From positions 147,876,580 to 147,940,579 of the forward strand of contig JAHLJT010000631.1 of NCBI GenBank assembly GCA_031308135.1: 64,000 nt of DNA, in the 5' to 3' direction. The notes beneath the pieces were generated by a model. It was not told the DNA's origin. It did not search any database and saw only the letters and a list, made by a program, of their open reading frames with translations. Both the position numbers and the translations under genes were made by a program. Origin of the DNA: Acheta domesticus (Eukaryota > Arthropoda > Insecta > Orthoptera > Gryllidae). This document shows, one piece after another, positions 1-12,325 of this stretch (position 1 is its first letter; the number at the start of each line of letters is the position of its first letter).

Positions 1-1819
1 ACAATTGGGCACACAACACTTGAAAGTTATTGTGATGAGCTATAAATGAAACAGCGAGGGTTTGAATAGTTCCGAATTTGTTAACATCTGTTAAATGTGT
101 AATCACTGTATGATCAATATGCACAATAAACTAGAAGCTTTTTAACACGTTCTTACAAATTGAAGCACAAATACATCATTTGCTTATATTTGTCTTAATT
201 TTAGATCTAAGACGTACAGTGAACTTAATCAGAAACCACTTGTACTTACCAAGTTCGAATTTCCGTAATTAAAAATAATCAAATTGCTGAAAAATCACAA
301 CGAACACGACATAGCAACACGCATAACACACGGAGTATCCGGCCGGAGACTCTCTTCGTGGGCCTACTCGTGCTTAGTTCACAAAATCGTCGCCAGGCTT
401 TGTATTCCAGAGGGCACTGCCATACTCCGCCGCATGCAGCTGGGACTGGCAGTCCCAGGGAGGGAAATGGAATCGCAGCAGAACACGGGGGAAGCTGCAC
501 AAGCATCAAGTTACACAAGCTGCAAGTTACACAAGCATCCGCAATGGGGTATATTGGGCATGTAATTGAAAGAACTACTGTTTCACGTATTTTATTTTAA
601 TGTCAAACAAAAATTAAATAAATCTGACCAGGACTCCCCCCAGTCCTGAACCCCTGCAGCCCCTGCAGCCCCGCAGCCCACCCCCACCAGCCGCCACTGG
701 TAAATGAAAAGCCACTCGGTTGATGTGTTCTTAACAGTTTAATATCATTTATTTCTTCAAGTCTCAGTGAAGAAAACTGGAAACGTAACGAATCCACTGT
801 GTTCATCTTATAGCGCGTAGAACTTTCACGTGCACTTTGAAAACCGCGCGCTCAGCCTGCCGTTCCTCTGAGAAGGGCCCGCTGGAGCCAGGCCCCTCGG
901 ACTGCTAAAATTAGCAAGCAGTGGTCACGCCCAGTATGAAAGGGCGCTGACCTTGTAAACGGAGAAAAGTTACTGCTTCGGGGCCCACGCAGGCCGGGCC
1001 CCCTGAGCGCTACTAACGCTATCTTGGAGGGCGGCAAGTAACTATGATCCCCAATTCTTTGTTTTTGCCAATTGGAATGAGTATGGGAATGAATTGTCGA
1101 TCTTCGAAAATAAACAATTCCAATAAAGTACTACAATTATCACAAAGAGGTTACGATAAAGATAAATAAACACTTTTTTTGCTTTATTAAATCTTGGTGG
1201 GGCCCGGCCCCTGTGGCCCCTTAGGACGAGCCGCCCCTGGCCGAATCGAAAGACAAATTGAGGCGTCCAGTGAGAGAGGGAAGTAATCCACAAGGGTATG
1301 AAACTGAGATAAATTGAGTTTTGCGTTTGGGTTGTTTTATCAATTATTTGTATAATAAAGGGATGTTGTTTCCTTGTTATTTTCAAGATAACACACTTGT
1401 TTATTTGGTTTCCTAAATAAACAAGTTTTATTCGGTATGAATTACACCATGTAACAAAAAAAACTTTTTTGCTTGTTTAAGGGAATTTTATGCTTGTTTT
1501 GGATGAATTAGGTCACAACTAAACTACACTGAACATCCCTACTTTTATATAATCGTTTCTTTGCTTTTTATGCCCAATTATATGAAATTAATTGGTTAAA
1601 ATTATATTAGCTAAGAATACTTTTTCTATGAGATGTATAAACGATTCAACTGTGTGTTATCTGTTTCATATTCTCTAATTGATTTATAATGGCATATTCC
1701 CGTTGTTGAAAGCGTAATCCAGACTGTTTTTTTTTTGTGTAAGGCATCTTCCTGGGATCGAAAGCAGTAAAGCGTAGAATAAAGGATGCTAAAGTAATCT
1801 GCTTAGCATACAGTTCATA
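1..1819. other. Unassigned, with GC-rich patches resembling hAT-type ends
   Basis: No supported gene. The stretch is AT-rich with GC-rich islands near 630-700, 850-1030 and 1195-1240. Two islands finish in similar terminal-looking sequence on the + strand: CAGCCGCCACTG ending at 699 and GAGCCGCCCCTG ending at 1239. Read on the other strand these begin CAGTGGCGGCT and CAGGGGCGGCT, the style of hAT terminal inverted repeats; the hAT further along begins CAGTGGCGAAGCGT. No partner end or 8 bp target duplication was found, so this is only suggestive. Short open frames here lack recognisable domains. Confidence 0.35.
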
Positions 1820-2525
1820 TTTTGGTATTCCTGTAGGAGACTAAGAAAAGAATTTGGGACCACATGTTGAATGTGGGTGTTGCAGATTGACTCTCAAGGC
1901 CTGGTATAGAGGAGAAAACAGAAAAATGAAATTTGGTGTACCTAGAATTTGGCAAGAACCAACAGATCCTCTCCAACTGTTATTTCTATATTACCTCCCT
2001 TCCGTATTAAGCGTGGAGTCATCAAGCAATTTGTAAAGGCATTAGATACAACACAGATGCAATGAAGTACCTCCAGAATGTGTTCCCCAAACTATCAGAA
2101 GCTAAGAAAAAAGGGAGGATTTTTTGTTGGCCCCCAAGTGAAAAATTTACTTCGTGATGACGCATTCATTAGTAAGCTTCTTCCAGTTCAACGAAAGATC
2201 TGGAAGAGCTTTGGAGATGTTGTGAATGGTTTCCTATGTAATCACAAGAGTGGACAATCACAGGGTTGTGGTATAAGGTGGCAGGAATGTGGTTAAAGAA
2301 CTACAAATCAATGGGGTGCAGAATATCTCTAAAGTTGCATGTACTCCTCTCGCATCTGGATGTTTTCAAGCCTCATATGGGTGCAAATTTGAAGGAACAG
2401 GGCGAAAGGTTCCATCAGGATTTGTTTGAAAGAAGGTATCAGTGACAGTATAACGAGATAATGCTTGGTGATTATGTCTGGGGACTGATTAGAGAGTGGT
2501 GTAACGTACAAGAGGAAATTTAGGA
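1820..2525 (+). pseudogene. Decayed ORF of a dispersed, TE-associated arthropod protein family
   Basis: Coding-like sequence is spread over all three forward frames. Segments in order include GCCRLTLKAWYRGENRKM and KFGVPRIWQEPTDP (about 1880-1970), then IKRGVIKQFVKALDTTQ (about 2008-2060), then FVGPQVKNLLRDDAFISKLL and WKSFGDVVNGFLCNHKSG (about 2125-2260), and finally LKLHVLLSHLDVFKPHMG and LKEQGERFHQDLF (about 2330-2435). I recall this order, especially the EQGERFHQD box, from a highly repeated protein of unknown function in insect and cnidarian genomes; that is recall, not a search. Several frameshifts and stops show it is dead. No terminal repeats were identified around it. Confidence 0.5.
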
Positions 2526-3496
2526 AAACAACACATTTTTAAGCACACTGTTCATGATACATAAATAATTTAATGTACTTTAACAATTTTGTCATATATA
2601 TTTACTGCATTTACAATTTTTCAAACATTTTATTTAAGAATTTATTTTGTTTTGTTTAATGGGTAAATGTAAACGAGCATTTATTGTTTCAAATATATGT
2701 ATTTTCCTAAAATTAAGAAAATCGATGTCATTTCCCTAAAAATAATTTCCCTTGGGCAAATTTGCGTTTACATAGTGTTTTGAAACACACTCCATCAGAA
2801 ACAACAACAAAATTAACTTAAACAAAATTTTGTTACATGGTGTTATCAATTCTAGAAGTATTTTACAGTTGATACACAGCCCTAAAAGTAACATTTTTTT
2901 CAATAATCTATTGAGTGATTATTTTTGTGATTACTCCAACATTCTTTAAGTTTGATTGTATTATTTTCTTGTAGTAACAACACTAAGATATCCGTTTCGT
3001 ATGTCGCAAAGAACTTGACTTTGAAAAATTAAAACAATATTGCATGTTTTTCATTGTCCTTTAACGTGTGGTGTTATGGTTGATTGTTATACACATCAAG
3101 GCGAAATGCGCATTGACCTATACGGCGTAGATTATTCTTGGGTGCCGTTTTTCCTGTCGTGTCATTAACATTTTTCTTTACTGCTCCTCTTTCTACAATT
3201 TTCTTGTCTTGTCCATTTCGTTGCATCATGAATGTGTTCTTACCACTTTTATCCGAGTTCTCTGACACAAGCGGATCCATTTATTTTTTGGGGCGCGTCA
3301 ACTTCTATAGTTATTAGTCCCATAAGTATAGTGACGTTATATTTCGGGTGATGTTCTCCCGCTAGAACGTGAAATTCGACGCCAATCTACATGTCGGCCT
3401 TCCACTTCTGCGTATCTCCGCCAGTGGAGCAACGTTCGAGCCGGGACAAGCTCCAAGCTGCTGACTCGTCTCCCAATACAAATAATAGTGCTTGAA

Positions 3497-3498
<2 letters not shown>
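2526..3498. other. AT-rich spacer, nothing recognised
   Basis: Long A/T runs and no coding signal on either strand. A 68-codon minus-strand open frame (3074-3280) has no recognisable motif and is not supported as a gene. Confidence 0.4.
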
Positions 3499-3558
<60 letters not shown>

Positions 3559-3588
3559 GAGAGAGAGAATGAGAGAGAGAGGAGAGGA
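3499..3588 (+). repeat. Compound microsatellite (TG)n then (AG)n
   Basis: An uninterrupted run of about 27 TG dinucleotides is followed by an imperfect AG tract. On the minus strand it opens frames with long His-Thr runs; these are artefacts of the repeat. Confidence 0.95.
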
Positions 3589-3752
3589 TGCGACAAGGTT
3601 CGGGAAGCAAACATGTCGCTGTCCGTGACCCATTTGTTATGACACTGCTCCGGCATTCAGCTACTATAGTTCGGAGAAGCACCGATCAGAGTAGCCGGCT
3701 GCTAGAATCCTTTTCAAGTCAGCGGTTAAAAATGACCAAGCTATCTAGCTAG

Positions 3753-4210
3753 TGTAGCGTCATACGGGTATAATCAAAACACAGGCGAGAGTGGGTTGTA
3801 ATAACAGTGAGTATATTCGTAAACTAGACCGTAGTCACAAATAACAAATTTCACTGATTACAATTAACTAAATAGATCCCACTACTAGGAGAGATTTTAA
3901 TCGAACGGCTACCACACCGCTCTACATCTGAGACCTAATGCATGTCTCGCTCGTCACAACAATGAATTGCCGGCCCCTTACCCACGTGCGCCACTCGCAC
4001 AAACTTACGCACAAGTGCCCGTCGACGCTGCTGAGAACAAGAAGATGGAGGCCTTGTCTCGCGCCGTTATAAAGGCCTCCCGCCGCCCCCATTGCCTGCG
4101 CGCCGTATCCGCGCTAGGTAGAAATTCCCAATGCGTCATCTTCTGCACCTTTTGTTAAACTTCCTGCCCTCGCGCAGGTGGACACCGTTTGAGAGCGCCA
4201 CGACGCTACA
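3753..4210 (+). mobile_element. Solo LTR, Gypsy-like
   Basis: A 458 bp segment has 9 bp perfect terminal inverted repeats, TGTAGCGTC at the left and GACGCTACA at the right, so it starts TG and ends CA. It is flanked on both sides by CTAG (3749-3752 and 4211-4214), a 4 bp target duplication of the length typical for Gypsy integrases. A TATA-like TTATAAAG lies at about 4066-4073 inside a GC-rich stretch, where an LTR promoter would be expected. No internal region or second LTR is present, so it is best explained as a solo LTR left by LTR-LTR recombination. Orientation is inferred from the TATA position. Confidence 0.75.
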
Positions 4211-4214
4211 CTAG

Positions 4215-5113
4215 TGTGGAAAATCCGTCGGGTCTCGAACCTTAGAACCGTCCTGTCAGAGACACTGCAAAGGGAATAATTATTGCCCTTCGGCTTCTCA
4301 ACCGCTCACGGGAATCCTTAGTTCCTAAAGAATAGCCTTCATTCTTCATTGTGTTACCAACTGGTACTCTTGCAAAGCAAGGGATACTCGAAGACCGTGA
4401 AATTAGCACGTCAAATCGGTAATGGATATCAAATGTCTAATATTCCTATATTTATGTTCCAAAAACTTTACTTAGAATATCAGTAATACAATTCTTTTCG
4501 TGGATTTAATATGGGATATAACAAACACATCTTATGTTCTAGCTTTACTCGTGTTGGTACTGCCAACGAAACACGTGAATGTGGCTTAGCTCCCTCTCTC
4601 ACGGAAATAGTAGAAAATGGGCGCGTCACCAATTTTAAAAGGGCCATATAATATCAGAATGGATTATGATAGAATTATAAAATTTTCGGAGTAAATAAAA
4701 GATGAAATGAGGATTTAGAATATGTGAAAAAATCGATATTTTATTGTGTGGGTTAGCTCCCTTTCTCACTGGACGCTTCAATTATCAGTTCCCTTTCAGG
4801 AGACCGAGACACGTCGAATGACACCTCTTATGTCTCGATTGGTGTGCGGGAAGTGGCCTAACCGTGAGGCACGGAACCGTATTTTCTCCACGCACGCACA
4901 CGAGGAGTTTACTCAAATACTACATAGGGATTACTAAAATGGAGACTGACACTGCGGCATACCGACAAAAATTACATCCCTGAATCTGAAGTTAGTGAGC
5001 AAAGAGAATAGCGGACCAGCAGTTGTTCAGAAGAATCGAGCAGTTGTTCAGAAGAATCTTCTTTCTGTACCAGTTCTGGAAGCACTAAAGGAAGAAGTGA
5101 GAAAAACACTTGA
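4215..5113. other. Unassigned, possible degraded LINE 5' region at the right end
   Basis: No gene recognised. A motif CTCCCTTTCTCACTGGACGC at 4759-4778 also occurs, slightly changed and inverted, near 1265-1290, so a small dispersed repeat is likely. The last ~100 bases may already belong to the LINE reverse-transcriptase fragment that follows: a Ser-rich frame leads up to it, broken by a TGA at 5111. Confidence 0.35.
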
Positions 5114-5353
5114 GGCACAAAAAAGGCACCGGGCAGTGATAGCCTGCACAATTATTGGCTCAAAAAAATTACCAGCACTCATCATCATAAAGCTTCTATA
5201 GTTCAATCTTTTCTTCACAATCCAGAACATACTCCTTACTTTCTTACTGAAGGTAGAACGTACTTGTTACCAAAGGAAGGTGACACTAAAGACCCCTCGA
5301 AGTATAGGCCTATTACCTGCCTTCAAACATTTTACAAACTCATAACATCATGT
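5114..5353 (+). pseudogene. R2/R4-Dong-type LINE: N-terminal reverse-transcriptase piece
   Basis: One open frame carries the start of a LINE RT domain: KKAPGSDSLHNYW, then FLTEGRTYLLPKEGDT, then KYRPITCLQTFYKLITSC. The PGSD and RPITCL boxes are the usual fingers-region motifs preceding RT motif A. The frame stops at about 5353, where the AT-rich DNA transposon begins. The same protein resumes beyond the transposon at about 9524 (VTQLLMNHIEEQNIL), which ties the pieces together. The clade call rests on the CCHC plus PD-X14-D endonuclease in the last piece (18627-18924). The LINE 5' region and N-terminal DNA-binding part were not found. Confidence 0.75.
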
Positions 5354-8300
5354 GATTGCGTAGACTTCCGTGACCGAAATTCATGTGGTCTAGGCTATCC
5401 GGGATGAGCCGCGTCATCGATTTGGTGGCTGACGTTTCGGTCACCAAATCGATGACGCGGCTCATCCCGGATGCATGTTTTGAACTTGTACTAGACATTT
5501 GCACAAGACTTGTTTTACAGCTTTCTGATTGGACAGTGAGGCGGCGCACGAAACGCAAGCAGACATATCTCTCTCAGACACATCCTCTTTAACATACAGA
5601 CAGCTGTGGAGTGCTGGACAGCGGGTGCATTCGGAAAGGGCTGGGAATGGGTACTGACTGAGTAGTGGTGGGGCACTTCTGAGAATATTTGTAAGGTTTA
5701 TGAGAGTTGGTTAATATCAGAGTTTGGCGCTGAGTTTTCAACTGCGAAGTGTGAATTGTAATTTAGAATGATAACCAAATCATTGCACATTAACAGACAG
5801 TAAGCTAACCTAATCATGACTCATAAACGTTTATAAAAAGACAACAAAATAACATAGACCATCACCCAAATTTTATTAAGTTTAGGCTACAATAATCAGC
5901 TATACATGTTTAACAATAAATTGTATGAATTCAGCTGCTGGACAGTTGAATAAAATTAGTACTCTTAAAGTTGCACAATGTTTCAGTTCTTGAATTGCAA
6001 CCTTCATGAGGGAATGATGATATTCCAATTTTGGGTTTGTAATGTTCAGCAGAGGCTAAACTTGTGCAATATTCAGATTACTTATTTTACACAACTGTTG
6101 ATAATGATTCACCTGATTGATGATTATGTCGTATTACTTAATGCCAATGATAAAATTATTTTATAATTACCTGTACACATTCATCTTTAATAATAATGTT
6201 TTATTAAATATTAATTGGAGAAAAAAACGAATTGTTTAAATTTTTGAATTCGTTATCATGTTTGATTAAGCCAAACTGTTTCCACTTTCCTTTTAGTTGA
6301 TATTTTTAACGTTTAGCCATGAGATAAAGAGAAGAATTACTATTCACCATATTATTAAAAATATTTTATGATTAACTTTAAATTTGATGTTTCAGGTAAA
6401 ACCTGATCTTATTGAAGGTGTTAGGCTCAATCATAATGAATATTTTAAGTGCCCTACCACATACTAAGCAGTGAAATTACATTATGATCAGTACGCTCTA
6501 ATAACAGTGTATTTAAAATTTACTTGTTGGATTGGCTTTTTTAATGTGGGATGTACAGGACACTTCTATGTCTACAAGGAAATTGCACCATTAATTATAA
6601 ACAACTTTTTTCAACAGAAATTCTTTGGATTCTAGTTAGTTTACATCTTTGTTGTGGATTTGTGAAAACTTTTAATGTAGTATTGAGGCAGTTAATTAAA
6701 AAAATTTGCAATAGTTGTTGAAATATTAAACACTCAACGATGTAATGTCATCAAATATTATTACACTAATAAACAGGACAACCAGGGTGTGAATATTTAG
6801 TTGTTTTTTCTTCCCTTTGCACCACAAGATTTCAACTAATGTTTTTTGCCTAATTTTTTTTATGCTCACCAATACAAAGAACCTTATTTATTTATTTACT
6901 TTTATATATTGCAAATGATATGAAACATAAGTTTCTGTAGATTTACCAGGGATCAATAAAGTGATTGCATTACTGTAGTGGAAAGAGTTATGTGTTGTTG
7001 TAGCTACCATTGTCTAATATAAATGTTATTGTAGGTACTATTGTCTTTGTTAACATATCAGAGCACAGTTCTTTGGCATTCAGGAAGACAGGGGCTGCAA
7101 TTTTATGAGATAAAAAACCCAAAAAGCTGTGATATATATATATATATATATATTTATATTTGTTAACAGTGATTATCACAATGTATCTAGAATATTATGG
7201 TTGAATTACCATACAATACATCACAATATTTAGTTACATGAACAGAAAATATTGACAACATAAATGAACTTGCTGCATATTTTAATAAGAGTAAAGGCAT
7301 TATCTGTAGTGTTATCCCAACCACAATGCATTCACAAGCAGTGCGAAAAAAAAACAAGAAGACAATTATAGTGATAATCTCAATAATATCGGGATGGAAA
7401 CACAATTTCTTCTACAACATTCTTTTCATTTTTAATTGAATTTATACATAGATCATTTTATTGTATAAATAGTGCATCTTTTGTAATACACAAACAGTCT
7501 CATTAAGTACTAGTTAATACATTGTATATCTAATTTGAAAACCAAATAACTCAAAATAAACAAATTATACCAAGAAGCTACCTTCTGATTCTTGTCACAA
7601 AAAATCCAACTTTCAACTTAGGATACTGTTCTCTCATTCAAAGGATGTCTGGTCAGCGTGAATGTTCTCCCTCAGGTGGCATGAATTGATGAACTTCTGA
7701 ATTTGCATAAATCCAGAAGTCAACGTCCTGACTTGTTTAGGAGATGGAATTTATTACAATACAGAAATTATCTACTTCTTACGGGTGACATAATTGCAAA
7801 ACATTATTCACAATAAAAACAGAGGTCATTATTTCAAGTGTGGCAGTCATAGGAATAATTTTGCTGAGAAGAGAAGTAGATATTTATGATCACCATGAAA
7901 CTTTAATGAAACCTTGTTTATATTTATGCATTATTAAATTTGGGAAAATGAAAATGAATCAGCCTTAGTGTTAAGTTTGCATCATTAAATAGGGTGTTTC
8001 TCTACATTTGTAAGATTGATTAGAACTGACAAGGTCTGTTGTTAATGACATTATATTCTTTGTTTAGATCCTTAATCTAAATTTTCAAGAAGCTGTTATG
8101 TTTGTGTGTGGGTTTTTTTTAAATTTATAATTGCATTAACGATGGTCATTAGCGACAATTACATTTTACATTTAGTTACAGGAATAAAGTGTACACTTTT
8201 TAACATATTATTTACAATAGATGCTTATAGTTTTCACTCTTACATCAATGGCAATATTTAGTGGTATAAAACATGGAATTACAATGAGTGGGCAAGAATG

Positions 8301-9516
8301 AGAAAAATTTATGCAGTTACAATTAGTATGTAATAAACATGGTTTTAAAATCATAAACTTTACATAGGGGATGTATAAAAGCAATTGTATATCATTAAAG
8401 GTATTTTTAGATTCTTTACAAAATTGTAACGTTTATTCATGGGATTCCAAAATTGATTCAAACACATCCCTCTGCAGAAAATGCTTTTGGAGAATGCTGT
8501 AATGAGGGTGTTAGTTAATTACACGGTATATATTAAGGGGAGAGGTGGGAAGGGGGGCTTTTGTTAAATAGATGGATGTGACTCAATCTATAGTGTCCTG
8601 TTCAGATTCTCGAAATTCCTTTGTGTTCTTTTCTCTTTATATAACATTTGTTTTTAAATTAGCTGCTATGTTTGTTATACATTATTATTCTCAATTTTAT
8701 TGAATGTCATTTATTTAAATTGAGTAAAGTCATTAATTTTTTTTAAACCCAAAATGTGAAATGATTACAAGCATATCTGAAACATGTAATCAGTAAAAAC
8801 CAGATACATGATATTCTGTAAAATTTTCATAGCATTTTTCCTGTATGTAATAGGAAAGAATGTATCTGAGGTTGTAGAAATAATGCATCGTTTCAAATTA
8901 AGTTATGTAGAATTATATTAAAACAATAATTAATCTTATTTCTGAAAGAACCATTACCATTTTTGAGATACAATCATACAAAGAAACAGCTTGAAGAAGT
9001 TTTTAAAAATGTTTTTTGGCTCTCTAAATGATTTTCCAGAAAAATCATTTAACTCTGTCTGTTCGTAAAATTTCCCTTGAAGAATTGAATTCAGATTGCT
9101 GTAAGATCAATTTGGGTGATGGTCTACGTTCTTTTGTTACTTTTTATAAACGTTTATGAGTCATGATTAGGTTAGCGAACTGTCTGTTAATGTGCAATGA
9201 TTTGGTTATCATTCGAAATTACAATTCACACTTCGCAGTTGAAAATTCAGCTCCAAACTCTGATATTAACCAACTCTCATAAATCTCACAAGTATTCTCA
9301 CAAATGCCCCACCACTACTTCTGTCAGTCAGTACCATTTCCGAATGCACCAGCAGTCCACAGCTGTCTGTCTGTCAAAGAGTATGTGTCTCAGAGAGATA
9401 TGTCTGCTTGCGTTTCGTGCGCCGCCTCACTGTCCAATCAGAAAGCTCTAAACAAGTCTTATGCAAATGTCTAGTACAAGATCAAAACATGCATCCCGGA
9501 TAGCGTAGACCTCGTA
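5354..9516. mobile_element. AT-rich DNA transposon with ~400 bp inverted ends, non-autonomous
   Basis: About 5473-5880 is the inverted, diverged copy of about 9110-9500, including the phrases TCATGACTCATAAACG and GATAACCAAATCATTGCAC in opposite orientation. The element interrupts the LINE RT between codons for LITSC and VTQLL. Flanking sequence AACATCATGT (5344) and AACATCGTGT (9516) is a plausible but imperfect ~9-10 bp target duplication, so exact ends are uncertain. The ~3.2 kb interior has no transposase I recognise; it holds a TA microsatellite near 7134-7153 and only short open frames. The superfamily is unassigned; a 9-10 bp duplication would suit a MULE. The part from 7065 on is repeated after the assembly gap. 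Confidence 0.65.
5397..5472. repeat. Perfect 31 bp hairpin inside the transposon's left end
   Basis: Left arm 5397-5427 and right arm 5442-5472 are perfect reverse complements around a 14-base loop containing GACGTTTCGGT. The right end of the same transposon (near 9490) lacks the ~67 bp between GGGATG and CATG, so the hairpin is an addition to only one end. Confidence 0.9.
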
Positions 9517-9523
9517 ACATCGT

Positions 9524-10701
9524 GTTACACAACTGCTGATGAATCACATTGAGGAACAGAACATCTTAGCGGATGAACAGAAAGGATGTAGCCCTGAATT
9601 GCAGGGATGCAAGGAGCAACTCATTATAGACTCTGTAATTATGGGGCAAATGCTTGAGAAACAAAGAAACTTGTACGCATGCTACATAGATTACCCTAAA
9701 GCATTTGACGCTGTGCCCCATCCTTGGCTCCTTCAGGGCTTGGATGTGTACAAGGTCCATCCGTTTGTCCAAAACTTACTGAAAACTGTGATGAGTCGAT
9801 GGAATACAAAACAGTATCTTTCTAATGGAAAACAATCCGTCCAGACTGATACTATACAAATCTGCCGAGATTTTTTGCAGGGTGATTCTTTAAGCCTTTG
9901 AATCCTCTGTCCACTCTACTAAATGCATCTAATTATGGCATCGCTCTTACAAAAGGGAACTCAACCCTTCTTCGTGTCTTGATCTTGTTTACATGGATGA
10001 CCTGAAGCTCTATGCAGACACCGAGAATCGTATGCTGCAACTAATTAACGTGACGGAGAAATTCACCGAAGACATCAAGATGAAATTCGGTTTGGAGAAG
10101 TGCAGGAGAGTGAATATCATTCGGGGTCGTATGTAAGTTATAAAATCGGAAAATAATAATGAGCCAAATATTGCCTTCATGGAACCCCATGAAGCACACA
10201 AATACTTGGGTTAAACTCCGAATTAAACACACTGCCACTAAGAACTTACGAACAAATAAAGTGTGTAAACGATTGCATTGACTCTTGAAAACTCAACTCT
10301 CTGCTAGAAATCTTGTACAAGCCATCAATTCATATGTTACTCCAGTGCTGACACTGCTTTTGGCGTTATTAAATGGGGCAATACAGACCTCGACAATCTC
10401 CGGAGGACAATGCGAACTGCTATGACTCAACACCGAAAACATCATCAACAGTTCAAGTATTGAGTGTTTTACCTTTCCAAGATTACAAGGAGGGAGAGGT
10501 GTTGTAGATCTCTTAAATCTACATAGTTCTCAAATTGCATCACTCAGAAGATACTTCTTGGAACATTGTGGGAGACTTCAGAAAGCAGTGAACGCAGTTG
10601 ATAATAACTATAGTCCTCTGAACCTGAAAATGACTGATCCACCTGTACAGCCAGTCATTGAAACCGACGAGAAGATAACTTCATGGAAAGCGAAGACACG
10701 A
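9524..10701 (+). pseudogene. R2/R4-Dong-type LINE: reverse-transcriptase core (copy A)
   Basis: This continues the RT piece at 5114-5353. The first frame (from 9539) reads MNHIEEQNILADEQKGC, then motif A as YIDYPKAFDAVPHPWLL and motif B as FLQGDSLSL, where a stop follows at about 9899. Shifted frames go on with the catalytic box YMDDLKLYA (YMDD codons 9990-10001), MKFGLEKCRR, the thumb box HKYLG, and LQGGRGVVDLLNLHSSQ near 10490-10540. The catalytic residues are intact but at least three frameshifts make it inactive. It ends at the MULE target duplication CACAGAAGG (10702-10710) and resumes in the same reading sense at 18450. Confidence 0.85.
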
Positions 10702-10899
10702 CACAGAAGGGGCTGTGTCAAGCTGGCACAACCACTATAGCACAATCGCACCAAACCAAATGGAATATTTAGTACTCATTATTACTAATTTATTACTCTA
10801 AAATTAAGTTACACTCCCCGTTTATGAAAAATAAATTGTTAAACACATCGTAGATATGCAACCCGCATGACACCACGCCAAAATTACAAATACGATTAT

Positions 10900-11970
10900 A
10901 GAGAGAACCGACGATCACAATCGAACGAAACCAAAAACATTATTAAATACATATTATTTACTACTTTATTACTCCAAGAAAACAACCTAATACTGTTGCC
11001 GTTGATGAAAAAAATATTGTTAAAATCTGAATCATAGTTATTCAACCATCCCAAAAATTCAAATACGAATATAGAGAGAACCAACGAGCACAATCGAACC
11101 AAACCAAGTTAACCAAACCATAATTAAGTCCACATTACATACTAATTTATAACTCTAAACAGACATTTATTACTCTTGCCGTTTTTGCAAAAGAAATTGT
11201 TAATATCTGAATCATATTCAACCATTCCAGAATTTCAAGTACGACTATAGAGAGAACTAACGAGCACAATCGAACCAAACCAACAACATAATTAAATACA
11301 CATTATATACTAATTTATTACTCTAAACAGACATTTATTACTCTTGCCGTTATTGCAAAAGAATTGTTAGAAACTGAACCATATTCAACCATGCCAGAAT
11401 TTCAAATACGATTATAGAGAGAACTAACGAGCACAATCGAACCAAACCAAAAACATAATTAAATACACATTATGTACTAATTTATTACGCTAAACAGACA
11501 TTTATTACTCTTGCCGTTATTGCAAAAGAATTGTTAGAAACTGAACCATATTCAACCATGCCAGAATTTCAAATACGATTATAGAGAGAAACTAACGAGC
11601 ACAATCGAACCAAACCAAAAACATAATTAAATACACATTATGTACTAATTTATTACGCTAAACAGACATTTATTACTCTTGCCGTTATTGCAAAAGAATT
11701 GTTAGAAACTGAACCATATTCAACCATGCCAGAATTTCAAATACGATTATAGAGAGAACTAATGAGCACAATCGAACCAAACCAAAAACATAATTAAATA
11801 CACATTATGTACTAATTTATTACGCTAAACAGACATTTATTACTATTGCCGTTATTACAAAAAAAAATTGTTAAAATCTGAATCATATTCAACCATTCCA
11901 GACATTCAAATACGATTATAGAGAGAACCAACGAGCACAACCGAACCAAACCAAGAACATAATTAAATAA
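10900..11970 (+). repeat. Left-arm tandem repeats, ~168 bp period (copy A)
   Basis: About seven units share the core GAGCACAATCGAACCAAACC, with starts near 10912, 11088, 11263, 11431, 11599, 11766 and 11934. Spacing is 167-168 bp for most and ~176 bp for the outermost. Units are most alike in the middle and diverge at both ends. Each also contains TTATTACTCTTGCCGTTAT and ATACGATTATAGAGAGAAC. Confidence 0.9.
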
Positions 11971-12240
11971 TAAACTTATATTAGATTCATTAAATTAACG
12001 TACGAAAATATTATTAATTGTTAACGTTTTTGTAAAATACAATGTTATCGTTACTTATTATTTTCATTGTTAAAACAATATAAAAAGAAAGAATTAAATA
12101 GTAAAGAATGTATTTGTAAAAATAATATTCCATTTAATATTCAATTTATTACACTATTGAATAAATAATATCGTAGTTGATGCGACAATAAATAAATTAA
12201 TTAAAAAAATTTCAGTTTTTATAAATTGCATGTATACGTT

Positions 12241-12325
12241 TACCTCTCGGGTGGCTTTTTATAGCGACTATGGACAGCGGGCTAGCGCGATCTCGAGTTC
12301 AATTTCCGGTCGTGGCAAAAATAGA
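12241..12325 (+). repeat. tRNA-derived SINE-like head (copy A)
   Basis: A B-box-like GAGTTCAATTTCCGG lies at 12295-12309 downstream of a degenerate A-box-like segment, followed by CGTGGCAAAAATA. The same layout, better preserved, occurs at 20301-20376. The arms do not pair like a functional tRNA, so a degenerate SINE head is more likely. In copy B it lies near 30685-30770. Confidence 0.5.

Noticed and set aside
3337..3682. His-Thr-repeat proteins on the minus strand
   Set aside because: All three frames are translations of the TG microsatellite.
5383..5592. 69-codon frame across the 31 bp hairpin
   Set aside because: Both strands are open over the palindrome, so the frame is a by-product of the inverted repeat.
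10900..11970. CRISPR-like array
   Set aside because: Units are ~168 bp, nearly identical over their length with no variable spacers, inside a eukaryotic transposon arm.
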